DNA of 53,702 nt, taken from the NCBI RefSeq assembly GCF_014193515.1, contig NZ_BLXX01000020.1:1-53702 (forward strand), written 5' to 3'. Each line of letters opens with the position of its first letter. Position 1 is the first letter of the stretch. Below are positions 29,098 to 36,976 of this stretch, in pieces. Under the pieces are notes generated by a model. It did not search any database. It was not told the DNA's origin and was given only the letters and a program-made list of their open reading frames with translations. The position numbers and the translations under genes are program-made. This DNA comes from Geomonas silvestris (lineage in GTDB: Bacteria; Desulfobacterota; Desulfuromonadia; Geobacterales; Geobacteraceae).

Positions 29098-29137
29098 AAA
29101 AAAGCCCCCTCGAAATTCGAGAGGGCTTTGTTTTTTT
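29098..29137. terminator. bidirectional terminator between BCAM0308 and DUF3820 genes
   Basis: AAAGCCCCCTCGAA pairs with TTCGAGAGGGCTTT with one mismatch. On the plus strand it runs into GTTTTTTT (to 29137); on the minus strand into a T-rich tract from AAAAAA at 29098. It serves the convergent genes on both sides. Confidence 0.88.
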
Positions 29138-29141
29138 ATGC

Positions 29142-29369
29142 TTACCGCGTCTTAAGCGGGGCGAACAGGTACTCCAGGCCGTTGAGCTTGATCTCGTAGA
29201 GGCACTGCAGCAGTTCACCCAGTTCACCATCCGGAAAGCCCTGTTGGCGAAACCACACCAAGTATGGCTCGGGAAGATCCACCAACAGCGTTCCGGCGAA
29301 CTTGCCAAAGGGCATCTTGGTGCGGGCCAACTTGAGCAGAAAACCGGGATCCGGAAAGATCTCCTGCAC
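29142..29369 (-). CDS. DUF3820 family small protein
   Basis: This 75-aa soluble protein carries the DUF3820 signature: KMPFGKFAGTLLVDLPEPYLVWF, then GFP.GELGELL..LYEIK.NGLEYL. Homologues in proteobacteria are annotated as putative quorum-sensing-regulated factors, with no proven activity. The GTG at 29369 lies three bases after the stop codon of the S1-domain gene and uses an AGGG overlapping that stop, so it is probably co-translated with it. It shares the terminator at 29098-29137. Confidence 0.82.
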   Translation of the reverse strand: MQEIFPDPGFLLKLARTKMPFGKFAGTLLVDLPEPYLVWFRQQGFPDGELGELLQCLYEIKLNGLEYLFAPLKTR

Positions 29370-29372
29370 CGG

Positions 29373-30572
29373 CTACCCTTTGTTGAGCTTCGCCTTGAGC
29401 AGGTCTCCCAGCGTCCCCATCCCCTTCGGAGCCTGGGCGGCGCTGGCCCGGAAGGCGTCCAGGGTGTCGGCCTGTTCCTGCTCGGCACGGCTCACCGAAG
29501 CAAGCGACAGCGAGATGCGACGCTGCTCGCGGTCCACGCCCTCGACTTTAACCTCGACCTCCTGCCCTTCGGAGATGACCTCGCGAGGATGCTGGATGCG
29601 CTTGCCGGCGCCCAACTTGGAGATGTGGATCAGGCCGTCGACGCCGTCAGCCAGGGTGACAAACGCGCCAAACGGGGTGAGACGGGCAACCTTGCCGTTG
29701 TGGAAGGACCCTTCGGGGAAGGCAGCGGCAGCCTCTTCCCAGGGATCGGCCAAGGTATCCTTGAGCGAGAAAGAGATGCGGTCCTTCTCCCAGTCGATGG
29801 ACTTCACGACCAGGTCGAGTTCCTGCCCTACGCTCAGGACTTCGCTCACGTGGTTCACGCGGGTCCAGCCCACCTCGGATACCGGGAGCAGCCCCTCGAC
29901 CGAGCCGATCGAGACAAAGGCGCCGAAGTCGCGCAGCGAGGTCACGGTGCCGTGCACCTTCTGGCCCACCTGAAGGGTCTCCTTGAGAGCCTCCTTCTGC
30001 TGGCGCTGTTCTTCCTCGAGCAGGGCGCGGTGCGAGAGGACGATGTTGCGCCCCTTCTCGCCGTATTCAGTGATCTTGAAGGCGAGGCGTTTGCCGATCA
30101 GGGCGGCGGTGTCCTGCACCCGGCGCAGCGCCACCTGGGAGAACGGGCAGAAGGCGCGCGAACCGGCAACCTTCACCTCGAAACCACCCTTGATCTCCTT
30201 CTCGATGACCCCCTCGACCGGGATCCCGTTGGCGTAGGCCTCTTCCAACTGGGCATTGCCTGCCGAAGCGCTGGCGCCGCCGATCTTGGTGGTGAAGCGC
30301 ATCTCGTTGTTGCGCGAGGAGATGAACCAGGCGGACACCTTGTCCCCCACCTGTACGGTCACGTTGCCCTCGGCATCCATGAGTTCCTTTATATCGAGGA
30401 CACCTTCGCCTTTGCGGCCGGTGTCCAGAAACACCCACTCCTTGGCGATCTTCAGAACAGTCGCTTCCACCTTGTCACCCGGTGCCAGGCGACCGGCGTC
30501 TTTCTGGCTCGCCTCGAACAGCTCGGCGAAACTCTCTTCACCGTTTTCCATCTCATCCAACATTTCGTCCAT
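29373..30572 (-). CDS. S1-domain RNA-binding protein (ribosomal S1-like)
   Basis: From the ATG at 30572 (GAGG nine bases upstream) this is a 399-aa protein with an acidic N-terminus (MDEMLDEMENGEESF) and four S1 OB-fold repeats: about 34-103, 120-190, 205-275 (ending DRISFSLKD) and 292-360 (FGAFVTLADGVDGLIHISKLG). Shorter than canonical six-repeat S1, it may be a second S1-like translation or RNA-stability factor. It sits directly before the DUF3820 gene and has a TTGACA/TATGCT promoter. Confidence 0.88.
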   Translation of the reverse strand: MDEMLDEMENGEESFAELFEASQKDAGRLAPGDKVEATVLKIAKEWVFLDTGRKGEGVLDIKELMDAEGNVTVQVGDKVSAWFISSRNNEMRFTTKIGGASASAGNAQLEEAYANGIPVEGVIEKEIKGGFEVKVAGSRAFCPFSQVALRRVQDTAALIGKRLAFKITEYGEKGRNIVLSHRALLEEEQRQQKEALKETLQVGQKVHGTVTSLRDFGAFVSIGSVEGLLPVSEVGWTRVNHVSEVLSVGQELDLVVKSIDWEKDRISFSLKDTLADPWEEAAAAFPEGSFHNGKVARLTPFGAFVTLADGVDGLIHISKLGAGKRIQHPREVISEGQEVEVKVEGVDREQRRISLSLASVSRAEQEQADTLDAFRASAAQAPKGMGTLGDLLKAKLNKG

Positions 30573-30618
30573 TGTTGAGTACCTCTTCACTGAATTGTCT
30601 GCCGTTGGGCATCACAGG

Positions 30619-30648
30619 AGCATACAGGGCACCCCGCACCCTTGTCAA
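30619..30648 (-). promoter_or_regulatory. sigma-70 promoter for the S1-domain gene
   Basis: On the minus strand consensus TTGACA (30643-30648), 18 bp, TATGCT (30619-30624). The start is about 45 bases before the ATG. Confidence 0.7.
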
Positions 30649-30799
30649 CTACGCTTTCTGTCCACCCGCCCGAGGCCCCGCTTGCCGCAGTGCGCTCCGT
30701 GGGCCGTCAACTTGAAGGAAAAGGCTAAAGGTTCCGGGAACTCCCACCGATAAGGTTTCCAACGGGGCCGTTCAAGGACCCGCCTCAGGAGGAAAACAC

Positions 30800-30994
30800 A
30801 TGGGCGTTCTGGTCTGCTACGACGACTACACCTACGATGTCATCAACGCGTATCATCTCGATTACCTGCTCGACAAGGGGTGCGTCATCGGCTACGACGA
30901 CTCCGGCGACTGGCAGAAAACCGAGGACGCCGAGGCCGAGGTCATACTGCTCACCGATCTCGCCCATGAGGCGGCCAAGCGGGATCGCGTATAA
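30800..30994 (+). CDS. 64-aa acidic hypothetical protein
   Basis: The ATG at 30800 follows CAGGAGG with good spacing and opens a 64-aa frame, rich in Asp and Tyr at the N-terminus (VCYDDYTYDVINAYHLDY) and ending in charged residues. There is no signal peptide, TM segment or cysteine motif. A hairpin terminator follows at 31021. I recognise no family; the ribosome site and terminator make a real gene likely. Confidence 0.6.
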   Translation: MGVLVCYDDYTYDVINAYHLDYLLDKGCVIGYDDSGDWQKTEDAEAEVILLTDLAHEAAKRDRV

Positions 30995-31020
30995 CACCTG
31001 CCACAACGTCACTTTTTAAG

Positions 31021-31055
31021 CGCCGTTTCCACGCCTGCCGGAACGGCGTTTTTTT
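31021..31055 (+). terminator. terminator after the 64-aa gene
   Basis: CGCCGTTTCC pairs with GGAACGGCG (one bulge) and is followed by seven T (31049-31055). Confidence 0.85.
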
Positions 31056-31208
31056 GTCCGACGCCGACCACTTCGCGCCCTCTAACGCTCCCTCCCTCGT
31101 TCATCTCGATACCCATCTCTACCCCAGTCCCCTCGGGCGGCCAACCATGCGATAGCCAAGTATGGTAACATAGCGCAATGGATAAGGACCTTTAGCAGCG
31201 GAGGACCT

Positions 31209-32669
31209 ATGAACACGCCGGCGGCGCTGAAACGGATAGCAGAAACGATCTGGGAACTTCCCATGAGCTACAAAGAAGGGATGCTGGTCCCCGCCCGCAT
31301 CTTCGCGAGCGAAAAGCTCGTCGAGGAGATGGATGCGGGCGTTTTCGAGCAGGTCTGCAACGTGGCGACGCTCCCGGGAATCCAGCGCTACGCCTATTGC
31401 ATGCCCGACGGCCATTGGGGCTACGGTTTCCCCATCGGTGGCGTGGCAGCCATGGATCCCGGCAGCGGGGTGATATCTCCAGGCGGCATCGGTTTCGACA
31501 TCAACTGCGGCATGCGCCTGGTGCTGACCAATCTGAGCGCCGCAGAGGTCGTCCCACGCCTGCATCACCTGGTGGACCGCCTTTTTGCCAGGATCCCTAC
31601 CGGGGTGGGATGCCACGGGTTCGTCAAACTAAAACAGGACGAATTCCGCCAGGTGGCCGAGCAGGGGTCGCGCTGGTGCCTGAAACACGGCTATGCCACT
31701 CCCGAGGATCTGGAGATGACCGAGGAGGGGGGATGTTTCTCCGGCGCCGACGCCACAGATGTCAGCGTCAAGGCGATAGAGCGCGGCTTCAACCAGCTGG
31801 GCACCCTGGGGAGCGGCAACCATTACTGCGAGATCCAGGTGGTCCAGCCGAACAATATCATGGATCCCGAGCGCGCCGAAGCCTTCGGGCTCACCATGGT
31901 ACCGAATCAGGTGGTGATCATGTTCCACTGCGGCAGCAGGGGGTTCGGGCACCAGGTCGCCACCGATTACCTGAAACTCTTCCTAGGGGTCATGGAGCGC
32001 AAGTACGGCATCAAGATCCGGGACCGTGAACTTGCCTGCGCACCGTTCCACTCTCCCGAAGGGCAGTCCTACTTCAGTGCCATGAAGTGCGCGGTGAACA
32101 TGGCCTTTGCCAATCGCCAGGTGATCCTGCACCGCATCCGGGAGGTCTTTTCGGAGGTCTTCAACAAAAGCCCCGACGAACTCGCGATGCGCATGGTCTA
32201 CGATGTCGCCCACAACACTGCCAAGCTCGAACGCCACACGGTAAACGGCCACACAAAGGAGCTGCTGGTGCACCGCAAGGGGGCCACCCGCGCCTTCGGG
32301 CCTGGCGCCAAGGGGATCCCGGAGCGCTATGCGAAGACGGGACAACCGGTGATCATCGGCGGGAGCATGGAGACCGGCTCCTACCTCTTGGCCGGCATGT
32401 CCAGCGGCGCCGATGCCTTCTTCACCACCGCCCACGGCAGCGGCAGGACCATGAGCCGCCACGAGGCGAGAAAGCTGTTCCGGGGCGACAAGCTGCAGCA
32501 CGACATGGAGCAGCGCGGCATCTACGTTCGCAGCGACTCGTTTGGCGGGCTGGCCGAGGAGGCGGGTGCGGCTTATAAAGATATCGACGAAGTGGTGCTG
32601 ACCACTGAGATTGCGGGTCTCAGCAAACGGGTAGCCCGGCTCGTGCCCATCGGCAACATCAAAGGGTAA
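31209..32669 (+). CDS. rtcB: RNA ligase RtcB
   Basis: This 486-aa GTP- and Mn-dependent ligase seals 2',3'-cyclic phosphate or 3'-phosphate RNA ends to 5'-OH ends. Visible motifs are PDGHWGYGFPIGGVAA, GGIGFDINCGMR (metal Cys), GSGNHYCE, FHCGSRGFGHQV, KGATRAFGPG, GGSMETGSYLL and the guanylylated His in TAHGSGRTMSR. The ATG at 31209 follows GGAGG. Archease follows 140 bp downstream, as in many RNA-repair loci. No RtcR or RtcA gene is next to it. Confidence 0.96.
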   Translation: MNTPAALKRIAETIWELPMSYKEGMLVPARIFASEKLVEEMDAGVFEQVCNVATLPGIQRYAYCMPDGHWGYGFPIGGVAAMDPGSGVISPGGIGFDINCGMRLVLTNLSAAEVVPRLHHLVDRLFARIPTGVGCHGFVKLKQDEFRQVAEQGSRWCLKHGYATPEDLEMTEEGGCFSGADATDVSVKAIERGFNQLGTLGSGNHYCEIQVVQPNNIMDPERAEAFGLTMVPNQVVIMFHCGSRGFGHQVATDYLKLFLGVMERKYGIKIRDRELACAPFHSPEGQSYFSAMKCAVNMAFANRQVILHRIREVFSEVFNKSPDELAMRMVYDVAHNTAKLERHTVNGHTKELLVHRKGATRAFGPGAKGIPERYAKTGQPVIIGGSMETGSYLLAGMSSGADAFFTTAHGSGRTMSRHEARKLFRGDKLQHDMEQRGIYVRSDSFGGLAEEAGAAYKDIDEVVLTTEIAGLSKRVARLVPIGNIKG

Positions 32670-32809
32670 GCAACCCGCCACCGACATCGCGATGAAGCAT
32701 TGCGGAGTCGGGGTTCCGTCCGAAAAATCAGACAGGCCACGGAGGATGCCCCTGAGGCCCGTCTGCTGCAAATGCCCGTCTCAACCTCAACCTGTCTCTA
32801 GAGGACCCC

Positions 32810-33244
32810 ATGTCCTACCAATTTCGTGGCGACATAGCCTATTCAGATATCGCCTTCGACGCCTCCGGGGAAACACTGGAGGAGCTTTTCAGCGCGGCGG
32901 CCGAGGCCACGCTCAAGGTGATGGTCGAAGACCCGGCAACGGTGCGCCCTACCGAAGAGGTCCAGGTGTCCCTTGCCGAGGAGAGTCTCGAGATGCTCCT
33001 GTTCGAGTTCCTGAACGAGCTCATATTCTACAAGGATGCCCGCAGGCTGTTCTTGCGCCCCCAATCGCTCGAGATCGGGGGGGACGATGGCGGAGCCTGC
33101 CAGCTGCAGGGGACCCTTACGGGCGAGGAAATCGATCCGGGGCGGCACCAGCTCGATACCGACGTAAAAGCCGTCACCATGATGAGGCTGTCGGTACGCA
33201 AGGCAGTGGAGGGGTGGCAGGCTACCGTGGTACTCGACGTCTGA
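32810..33244 (+). CDS. archease (RtcB cofactor)
   Basis: This 144-aa protein matches archease, which speeds RtcB guanylylation and widens its nucleotide use. Acidic metal-site positions are visible in the N-terminal SDIAFDASG region and the final VVLDV, with the conserved TDVKAVT segment near 118-125 (MMR where many have YH). The ATG at 32810 follows AGAGGACCCC. It lies 140 bp after rtcB and 16 bp before the DUF2784 gene, likely one transcript. Confidence 0.88.
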   Translation: MSYQFRGDIAYSDIAFDASGETLEELFSAAAEATLKVMVEDPATVRPTEEVQVSLAEESLEMLLFEFLNELIFYKDARRLFLRPQSLEIGGDDGGACQLQGTLTGEEIDPGRHQLDTDVKAVTMMRLSVRKAVEGWQATVVLDV

Positions 33245-33260
33245 GACGGGAGCAGGTTCG

Positions 33261-33614
33261 ATGCCCTACGCCTTTCTGGCAGACCTTGTGGTCAGCTTTC
33301 ACTTTCTCTGGATACTGTTTCTGATTTTCGGGGGATGGTGGGGGCGCAGATATCGGTGGGTTAAGAGGATTCATCTGGCGGGCCTGGTGCTCGCCTTTTT
33401 CGTGGAAACTTTCGACTGGTTCTGCCCGCTCACCCACCTCGAGGTCTGGCTCCGCGAGAAGGGGGACCAGGCGGGCTACTCGGGGGCTTTCATCGGCCAC
33501 TATCTCAACCAGCTGATCTACCTCGACGCCTCGCGTTCGTTGATGGCACTTCTCACCATCCTGCTCTGCCTGGTGAACGCCTGGTGGTACCTGAGCCCGC
33601 CCAAGCGTCGCTAG
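33261..33614 (+). CDS. DUF2784 membrane protein
   Basis: This 117-aa integral membrane protein has three to four hydrophobic segments (about 4-24, 38-55, 92-112) and family marks LADLVVSFHFLWILFLIFGG and FDWFCPLTHLE.WLR. The role of DUF2784 is unknown. It sits 16 bp after archease on the same strand, so it may be co-expressed with the RNA-repair genes. Its stop codon overlaps that of the convergent regulator (CTAG at 33611-33614). Confidence 0.82.
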   Translation: MPYAFLADLVVSFHFLWILFLIFGGWWGRRYRWVKRIHLAGLVLAFFVETFDWFCPLTHLEVWLREKGDQAGYSGAFIGHYLNQLIYLDASRSLMALLTILLCLVNAWWYLSPPKRR

Positions 33615-33931
33615 AGCCGGGTGATGGCAAAGCGCGGCTCGGCGATATGTTGACTTTTGCAGACCGGACAGCGCCCCGGCCCCTTGAGCCGCTCCCTTTT
33701 CCTGAGGCTGAACCCGCACGCCAGGCATAGCGCGGGTTCCAGCACCAAAGCGTCCCGCAACGCGAGTCTTATATGCTCGAGGTGGTAAAGCACCTCCTTC
33801 TCAGCCACCCCCACCTGCCCGGAGAGTTCTCGGGCCGTCATGCTCTCCCGGGAAAGCAGTGCAATGATCTCTTGGCGGATGGTCTCAGGCCTGAGCACCG
33901 GCATAGAGGGCTGGTTGGGACGCGTTTTCAT
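33611..33931 (-). CDS. HTH regulator fused to a zinc ribbon
   Basis: From the ATG at 33931 (GAGG six bases upstream) this is a 106-aa protein. Residues 15-65 form a winged-HTH (IRQEIIALLSRESMTARELSGQVGVAEKEVLYHLEHI). Residues 68-100 form a zinc ribbon with CLACGF and CPVCKSQH. COG3357-type regulators have this layout. It may sense metal or RNA damage and could control the neighbouring rtcB region, but that is inference from position only. Stop codons overlap the DUF2784 gene in convergent orientation. Confidence 0.82.
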   Translation of the reverse strand: MKTRPNQPSMPVLRPETIRQEIIALLSRESMTARELSGQVGVAEKEVLYHLEHIRLALRDALVLEPALCLACGFSLRKRERLKGPGRCPVCKSQHIAEPRFAITRL

Positions 33932-34078
33932 CTGATCCCTCACAAAATCAGTTAGGTCCACCTGTGGGGTTTATCTTCTCAGCCATGAATCCAGAAGGCG
34001 AAAGCTTTCGAGAAGGACGTCACCTCCACGCTCCAAATTTGAGGTTTCTTGCGGGAAGCGCCCCTCCCCCCACACGAG

Positions 34079-34112
34079 AAAGGGTGCTTCCTCATGAGGT
34101 AAGCACCCTTTG
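34079..34112. terminator. hairpin between HTH and BON genes
   Basis: AAAGGGTGCTT pairs with AAGCACCCTTT around the self-complementary CCTCATGAGG, an unusually stable 34-nt structure. Neither side has a long T run, so it may end the BON transcript on the minus strand only weakly, or serve as an mRNA end stabiliser. Confidence 0.5.
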
Positions 34113-34192
34113 CTGTCGCCGATTCGACCTCTTACGTACCGTGCCCAATCGGTCCGTCTCCTGCTCTGCAGAGCGCCCCTCCCTCTACGAGC

Positions 34193-34909
34193 TCACCCCA
34201 AGAGCATGATCCGGTTCACCACGCCGTTCACCCCGAACAGGTACCAGGCGTCGGCCTCGGCAGCGGACTTGGCGCTCTCGGTCGAGACGGCACCGTCGAG
34301 CGTCACCACCATGTTGCGGCAGCTCAGGCGCAGCTGCGATGCGTTTACCATGGGATCCTTCTCGAGCACGAGCCGCAGGCTGTCCACCACCTCTTCGTCG
34401 TTGTCCTCGGGGTGGGCAAGCTCCAGACCGTTCACCACGTCGCGGCTACCCGGCACCCACCAGGCCAGTACCCCGGCCATCCTCTTGTGCGAGACGCTCT
34501 CGACCACCCCGTTCAGGATCACCACCCCTTCGTTTACCTCAACCTGGACTTCGTAGCGGGACAGAAGCGAGCGTACCGGCTCCAGGTCCTGCTTGACCAC
34601 GGCCTGGATGGAGAACTCCTCGAACACCGGTTCGGAGAGGAGGGCGTCGCAGACGTGGTCGCGAATGGCACCGTCCTCCATCCGCTCGGCCGGCACCACG
34701 CGGAGCCGGTCCACTACCCCGGTGACCGGCCGGGGCGCTGCCGCCAGCTCGAGAGCGAGCTTCTTTGCGGCGATGCCGTCGACCTCGCCGCTCAAGGTCA
34801 AGACGCCGTCCTCGAACCGCAGATCAATCGGGAATTTATGTAGGTTCACCCGCGGCTCGCGCTCGTAGGCTGCGAGTACCGCACCAATTACCTCTTCTGA
34901 ACGGATCAT
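34193..34909 (-). CDS. triple-BON-domain protein
   Basis: From the ATG at 34909 (AGGGGGA eight bases upstream) this is a 238-aa cytoplasmic-looking protein. Three BON-like repeats each hold a beta-alpha-beta-beta unit with a LxGxV strand: LTLSGEVDG at about 38, VILNGVVESV near 130 and VTLDGAVST near 205. BON domains bind membranes or phospholipids in OsmY- and Kbp-type proteins, but there is no signal peptide, so a soluble K+ or lipid-binding role is as likely. Stand-alone gene. Confidence 0.8.
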   Translation of the reverse strand: MIRSEEVIGAVLAAYEREPRVNLHKFPIDLRFEDGVLTLSGEVDGIAAKKLALELAAAPRPVTGVVDRLRVVPAERMEDGAIRDHVCDALLSEPVFEEFSIQAVVKQDLEPVRSLLSRYEVQVEVNEGVVILNGVVESVSHKRMAGVLAWWVPGSRDVVNGLELAHPEDNDEEVVDSLRLVLEKDPMVNASQLRLSCRNMVVTLDGAVSTESAKSAAEADAWYLFGVNGVVNRIMLLG

Positions 34910-35058
34910 CGTCATTCCCCCTTGTGTCGCTGCACTGTGAGATTGCTACGGCCCAGAAAAACTGATGCCATAGGGGAAAGCCACAACCTGTGCCGGACAC
35001 CTGTCTTGGCACGGATTGATTGTATCACCGAGGAAAAAGTATGTCGATTGGAGGGAAA

Positions 35059-35077
35059 GGCGGCCGGGGCGGCCGCC
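35059..35077 (-). terminator. hairpin after the ABC transporter genes
   Basis: GGCGGCC (35059-35065) and GGCCGCC (35071-35077) form a 7-bp perfect stem; on the minus strand it is followed by TTTCCCTCC, a poor U-tract. It lies 18 bp after the ATPase stop codon. Confidence 0.5.
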
Positions 35078-35094
35078 GCAGGGGTCGGTAACTG

Positions 35095-35874
35095 CTAGAG
35101 AATTCGGGAGAGGAAGGACTGGATACGGTCGTGTTCCATCTGGTTGGCGAAGAAGTCCTCGGGGGTCCCCTGCGCCACGAAGGAACCGGCCTCCATGAAG
35201 ATGACCCGGTCGGCCATTTCCTTCGCGAAACCCATCTGGTGGGTGACGATGATCATGGTCATCCCCTCCTTGCCCAGGGCGCGGATGGTATCGAAGACCT
35301 CGCCGATGAGCTCGGGGTCGAGTGCCGAAGTCGGCTCGTCGAAGAGCATGAGCTTCGGGCGCATGGCGAGGGCGCGAGCGATGGCGACGCGCTGTTTCTG
35401 CCCGCCGGAGAGGGTGGCCGGGTAGACGTCACGCTTCTCGGAGAGCCCTACCTTGGCGAGCATGTCCAGCGCGATGTGGCGCGCCTCTTCCTGGCTCTTC
35501 CTCTGCACGGTGAGCGGCCCTTCCATCACGTTCCCCAGCACCGTCATGTGCGGGAACAGGTTGAAATGCTGGAACACCATACCGATCTCGGATCTAAGCG
35601 CACAGATCTTCTGCGGGGTGTCCAGGTGGCGTCGGCCGTGCTTGTTCTTCACGTAGCCCACCTCGTTCCCTTCGAAGGTGATGGTCCCCTCCTCGATCTC
35701 CTCCAGGAAGTTGACCGAGCGCAAGAGGGTGGACTTGCCGGACCCCGACGGTCCGATGATGACAACGATCTCGCCGGGGCAGACGTCCAGGTCCACGCCG
35801 TTTACCGCGGTGAGCGCGCCGAAGCGCTTGGTGATCCCTTTGAGGCTTAACAGCGGTTGGTTAGCGGTTTTCAT
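35095..35874 (-). CDS. polar amino-acid ABC transporter ATPase
   Basis: This 259-aa ATPase drives import of a polar amino acid. Walker A GPSGSGKST, Q-loop MVFQHFNLF, signature LSGGQKQR, Walker B LMLFDEPTSALDP and H-loop VTHQM are all intact, and the closest type is GlnQ/HisP. The ATG at 35874 overlaps the permease gene by 14 bp, so translation is coupled. It is the last gene of the SBP-permease-ATPase operon and carries a short family insertion (KNKHGRRHLDT) after the Walker A region. Confidence 0.93.
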   Translation of the reverse strand: MKTANQPLLSLKGITKRFGALTAVNGVDLDVCPGEIVVIIGPSGSGKSTLLRSVNFLEEIEEGTITFEGNEVGYVKNKHGRRHLDTPQKICALRSEIGMVFQHFNLFPHMTVLGNVMEGPLTVQRKSQEEARHIALDMLAKVGLSEKRDVYPATLSGGQKQRVAIARALAMRPKLMLFDEPTSALDPELIGEVFDTIRALGKEGMTMIIVTHQMGFAKEMADRVIFMEAGSFVAQGTPEDFFANQMEHDRIQSFLSRIL

Positions 35875-36877
35875 AGATGCCGGCCCGGTGCTCGATCTTC
35901 TCGAAGATAAAGGTGAAGAAGGTGGTGAAAACAAGGTAGATGATGGCTGCCAGGATGAGCGCCGTCACGTTGAAGTAGGCGTTGAACATCTGGTCCGCCG
36001 AGCGCATGAGCTCCACCATGGCGATGGTGGAAACGAGCGCAGTGTCCTTGATGAGCGCGATGAACTCGTTGCCGATGGGGGGCATGAGCCGCTTGTAGGT
36101 CTGCGGGATGATCACTCGGCGCATCGCCTGGCCGTAGCTCATGCCGATCGCCTTGGCCGCTTCCATCTGGCCATGCTCGATGCTCTGGATGCCACCGCGG
36201 ATGATCTCGCCGAGGTAAGCGGAGTAGTTGAGCCCCAGCCCCAGGATCGCCGCGGTGAACGGCTTGAAGGTGATCCCCAGCGAGGGGAGACCGTAGTAGA
36301 TGAAGAAGAGCTGCAACAGAAGCGGCGTGCCGCGGAAGAGCCAGATGATGAACCAGCAGAGCGTCGAAAAGGGCTTAAACCGGCTGATGCGTCCCAAGGC
36401 GATCAAAAGCCCACCCAGGGGAGAGATCAGCATGGTGCAGAACACCAGGGTGATGGTCATCACCGCGCCCTTCAAAAGGTTCGGAAGAAAGCGCAGGCAG
36501 TCCTCCCAGAACACGACGTAACGCGGCTTCTGCTCCTTCTGGACCGAGGCCAGGAAGTTCAAGGCCTCGCTGTTGTCGGGGTAGACCGCGAGCACCTCCT
36601 TGGTGCTTGCCGTGGCGGCCGAAAAATCCTTCAGGGCGAACTGCAGTCGGGCGATCTGCATCCGGCTGCGCACGAAGGCGCCGCTGTCGTCACTTTTGGA
36701 GAAGGGAACCTTCTTGAGAACCGTGATGGCGGAGGGGAGGTCGCCTCGCGCCATGGCGTCGTTGGCGTCCTGGAAGATCTGGTCGGTATCTTCGGCGCGG
36801 GAGAGCGGGGCTAACAGGAAGAGCAAGCAAGAAAAAAGCAGGATCGTTCGGATGACCCTGCCGCACAGGACTTTCAT
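35861..36877 (-). CDS. amino-acid ABC permease with exported TPR-like N-terminus
   Basis: This 338-aa protein is a HisM/GlnP-type permease with an unusual front. Residues 1-28 look like a signal peptide (LSRA/ED). Residues 30-118 hold two TPR-like helix pairs (NDAMARGDLPSAITVLKKV and LQFALKDFSAATASTKEVL). From about 125 a permease domain begins, with five TM segments and the EAA loop (AAKAIGMSYGQAMRRVIIPQ). The usual family length is about 220 aa. The periplasmic TPR part could hold the binding protein or another partner. I use the ATG at 36877 because AGG spacing fits it best. Confidence 0.9.
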   Translation of the reverse strand: MKVLCGRVIRTILLFSCLLFLLAPLSRAEDTDQIFQDANDAMARGDLPSAITVLKKVPFSKSDDSGAFVRSRMQIARLQFALKDFSAATASTKEVLAVYPDNSEALNFLASVQKEQKPRYVVFWEDCLRFLPNLLKGAVMTITLVFCTMLISPLGGLLIALGRISRFKPFSTLCWFIIWLFRGTPLLLQLFFIYYGLPSLGITFKPFTAAILGLGLNYSAYLGEIIRGGIQSIEHGQMEAAKAIGMSYGQAMRRVIIPQTYKRLMPPIGNEFIALIKDTALVSTIAMVELMRSADQMFNAYFNVTALILAAIIYLVFTTFFTFIFEKIEHRAGIYENR

Positions 36878-36929
36878 CGGCATACCTGATTCTTTATCCG
36901 CGCCACGTGTGGGGCAGCGCGTCAGTCGA

Positions 36930-36956
36930 CTCCCCCTCCCGGCGAGGGAGGGGGAG
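36930..36956 (-). repeat. intercistronic palindrome, SBP-permease gap
   Basis: CTCCCCCTCCC (36930-36940) and GGGAGGGGGAG (36946-36956) form a perfect 11-bp stem with a 5-nt loop. It sits between the binding-protein gene and the permease gene with no T run, a location typical for stem-loops that protect the upstream mRNA and allow excess binding protein. Related in core to the palindrome at 371-392. Confidence 0.7.
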
Positions 36957-36976
36957 CAAGGGAACAAAAGAAGCGA

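Noticed and set aside
33964..34209. 81-aa plus-strand ORF
   Set aside because: Runs through a perfect hairpin, has no ribosome site and a random-looking composition.
34998..35023. Sigma-54 promoter with TTGGCACGG
   Set aside because: The -24 box is good but the -12 dinucleotide does not fall at the right spacing.
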